This document shows positions 6,228 through 6,363 of a DNA stretch of 6,363 nucleotides, piece by piece. The stretch spans positions 1 to 6,363 of the forward strand of contig JAEZGD010000640.1 in NCBI GenBank assembly GCA_023417165.1. The letters run 5' to 3'. The DNA is from Planctomycetota bacterium. Its GTDB lineage: Bacteria > Planctomycetota > Planctomycetia > Pirellulales > Pirellulaceae. Both the position numbers and the translations under genes were made by a program. Each line of letters opens with the position of its first letter. Positions within the stretch are counted from its first letter, which is position 1. The notes under the pieces were generated by a model, which worked only from the letters and a program-made list of their open reading frames with translations, was not told the DNA's origin and made no database searches.

Positions 6228-6363
6228 TTACTCTTCGTCTTCGTCTTCGTCGCCCTCATCATCGTCGCCACTGGCCTTCGGCGAGGGGGCAGCGACAAAT
6301 GCGTGGTCGGCTTGGAAAGCGATCGGCAGGATGCCGATCTTGCGCGCCGCGGCAATGTTAATG
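6228..6363 (-). CDS. 3' end of an unidentified protein with an acidic tail (partial)
   Basis: An open frame enters from the right edge on the minus strand and ends at TAA (6228-6230), giving 44 complete codons. The visible end reads INIAAARKIGILPIAFQADH (window residues 1-20), a short Ala/Pro/Ser linker, then a tail of almost only Asp and Glu (from about residue 33). I do not recognise the family. The codon-like regularity, convergence with the lipoprotein gene and an intervening hairpin support a real gene end. The acidic tail could be an ion-, RNA- or protein-contacting appendage, but nothing here decides that. It is partly encoded by three tandem copies of CTTCGT (plus strand, 6233-6250). 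Confidence 0.6.
   Translation of the reverse strand, partial: INIAAARKIGILPIAFQADHAFVAAPSPKASGDDDEGDEDEDEE
6233..6250. repeat. Three tandem copies of the hexamer CTTCGT
   Basis: CTTCGT occurs three times without interruption. It falls inside the acidic tail of the minus-strand gene, where it encodes Asp-Glu repeats. A tract this short may still vary in copy number, which would change the tail in frame by two residues at a time. Confidence 0.6.

Overview
The window looks like ordinary chromosomal DNA of a planctomycete, probably a Pirellulales-type organism. The strongest pointer is the pair at 4726-6143: a DUF1559 pseudopilin-like protein followed by a small transthyretin-like lipoprotein, a combination that is heavily amplified in Planctomycetes. 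The DNA is GC-rich, with long antisense open frames that are shadows of the real genes. I see no tRNA, rRNA, insertion sequence, CRISPR array or phage gene.

Layout from left to right: pyrE (orotate phosphoribosyltransferase, +, 90-650); a Tat-exported metallophosphoesterase of purple acid phosphatase type (+, 794-2041); a convergent gap with two short perfect hairpins (2042-2147); a large membrane-bound M48-type peptidase with an N-terminal zinc ribbon (-, 2148-4421, possibly starting at 4508); a divergent intergenic region holding a palindrome, an AT-rich patch and a candidate promoter; the DUF1559 protein (+, 4726-5682); the lipoprotein (+, 5724-6143); a second convergent gap with one hairpin; and the 3' end of a minus-strand gene with a highly acidic tail (6228-6363, cut by the window edge).

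The genes do not form one pathway. PyrE is cytosolic pyrimidine biosynthesis. The phosphatase is exported. The M48 protein is an integral membrane protein that may act in envelope proteolysis. The DUF1559/lipoprotein pair is probably one transcription unit (41-nt gap, both with ribosome binding sites) making two envelope-associated proteins of unknown role. I found no convincing new multi-gene system. The points most worth checking are the apparent loss of the usual third zinc ligand in the M48 peptidase, the near-identical geometry of three U-poor hairpins at the two convergent gene ends, and the palindrome/promoter cluster upstream of the DUF1559 gene.
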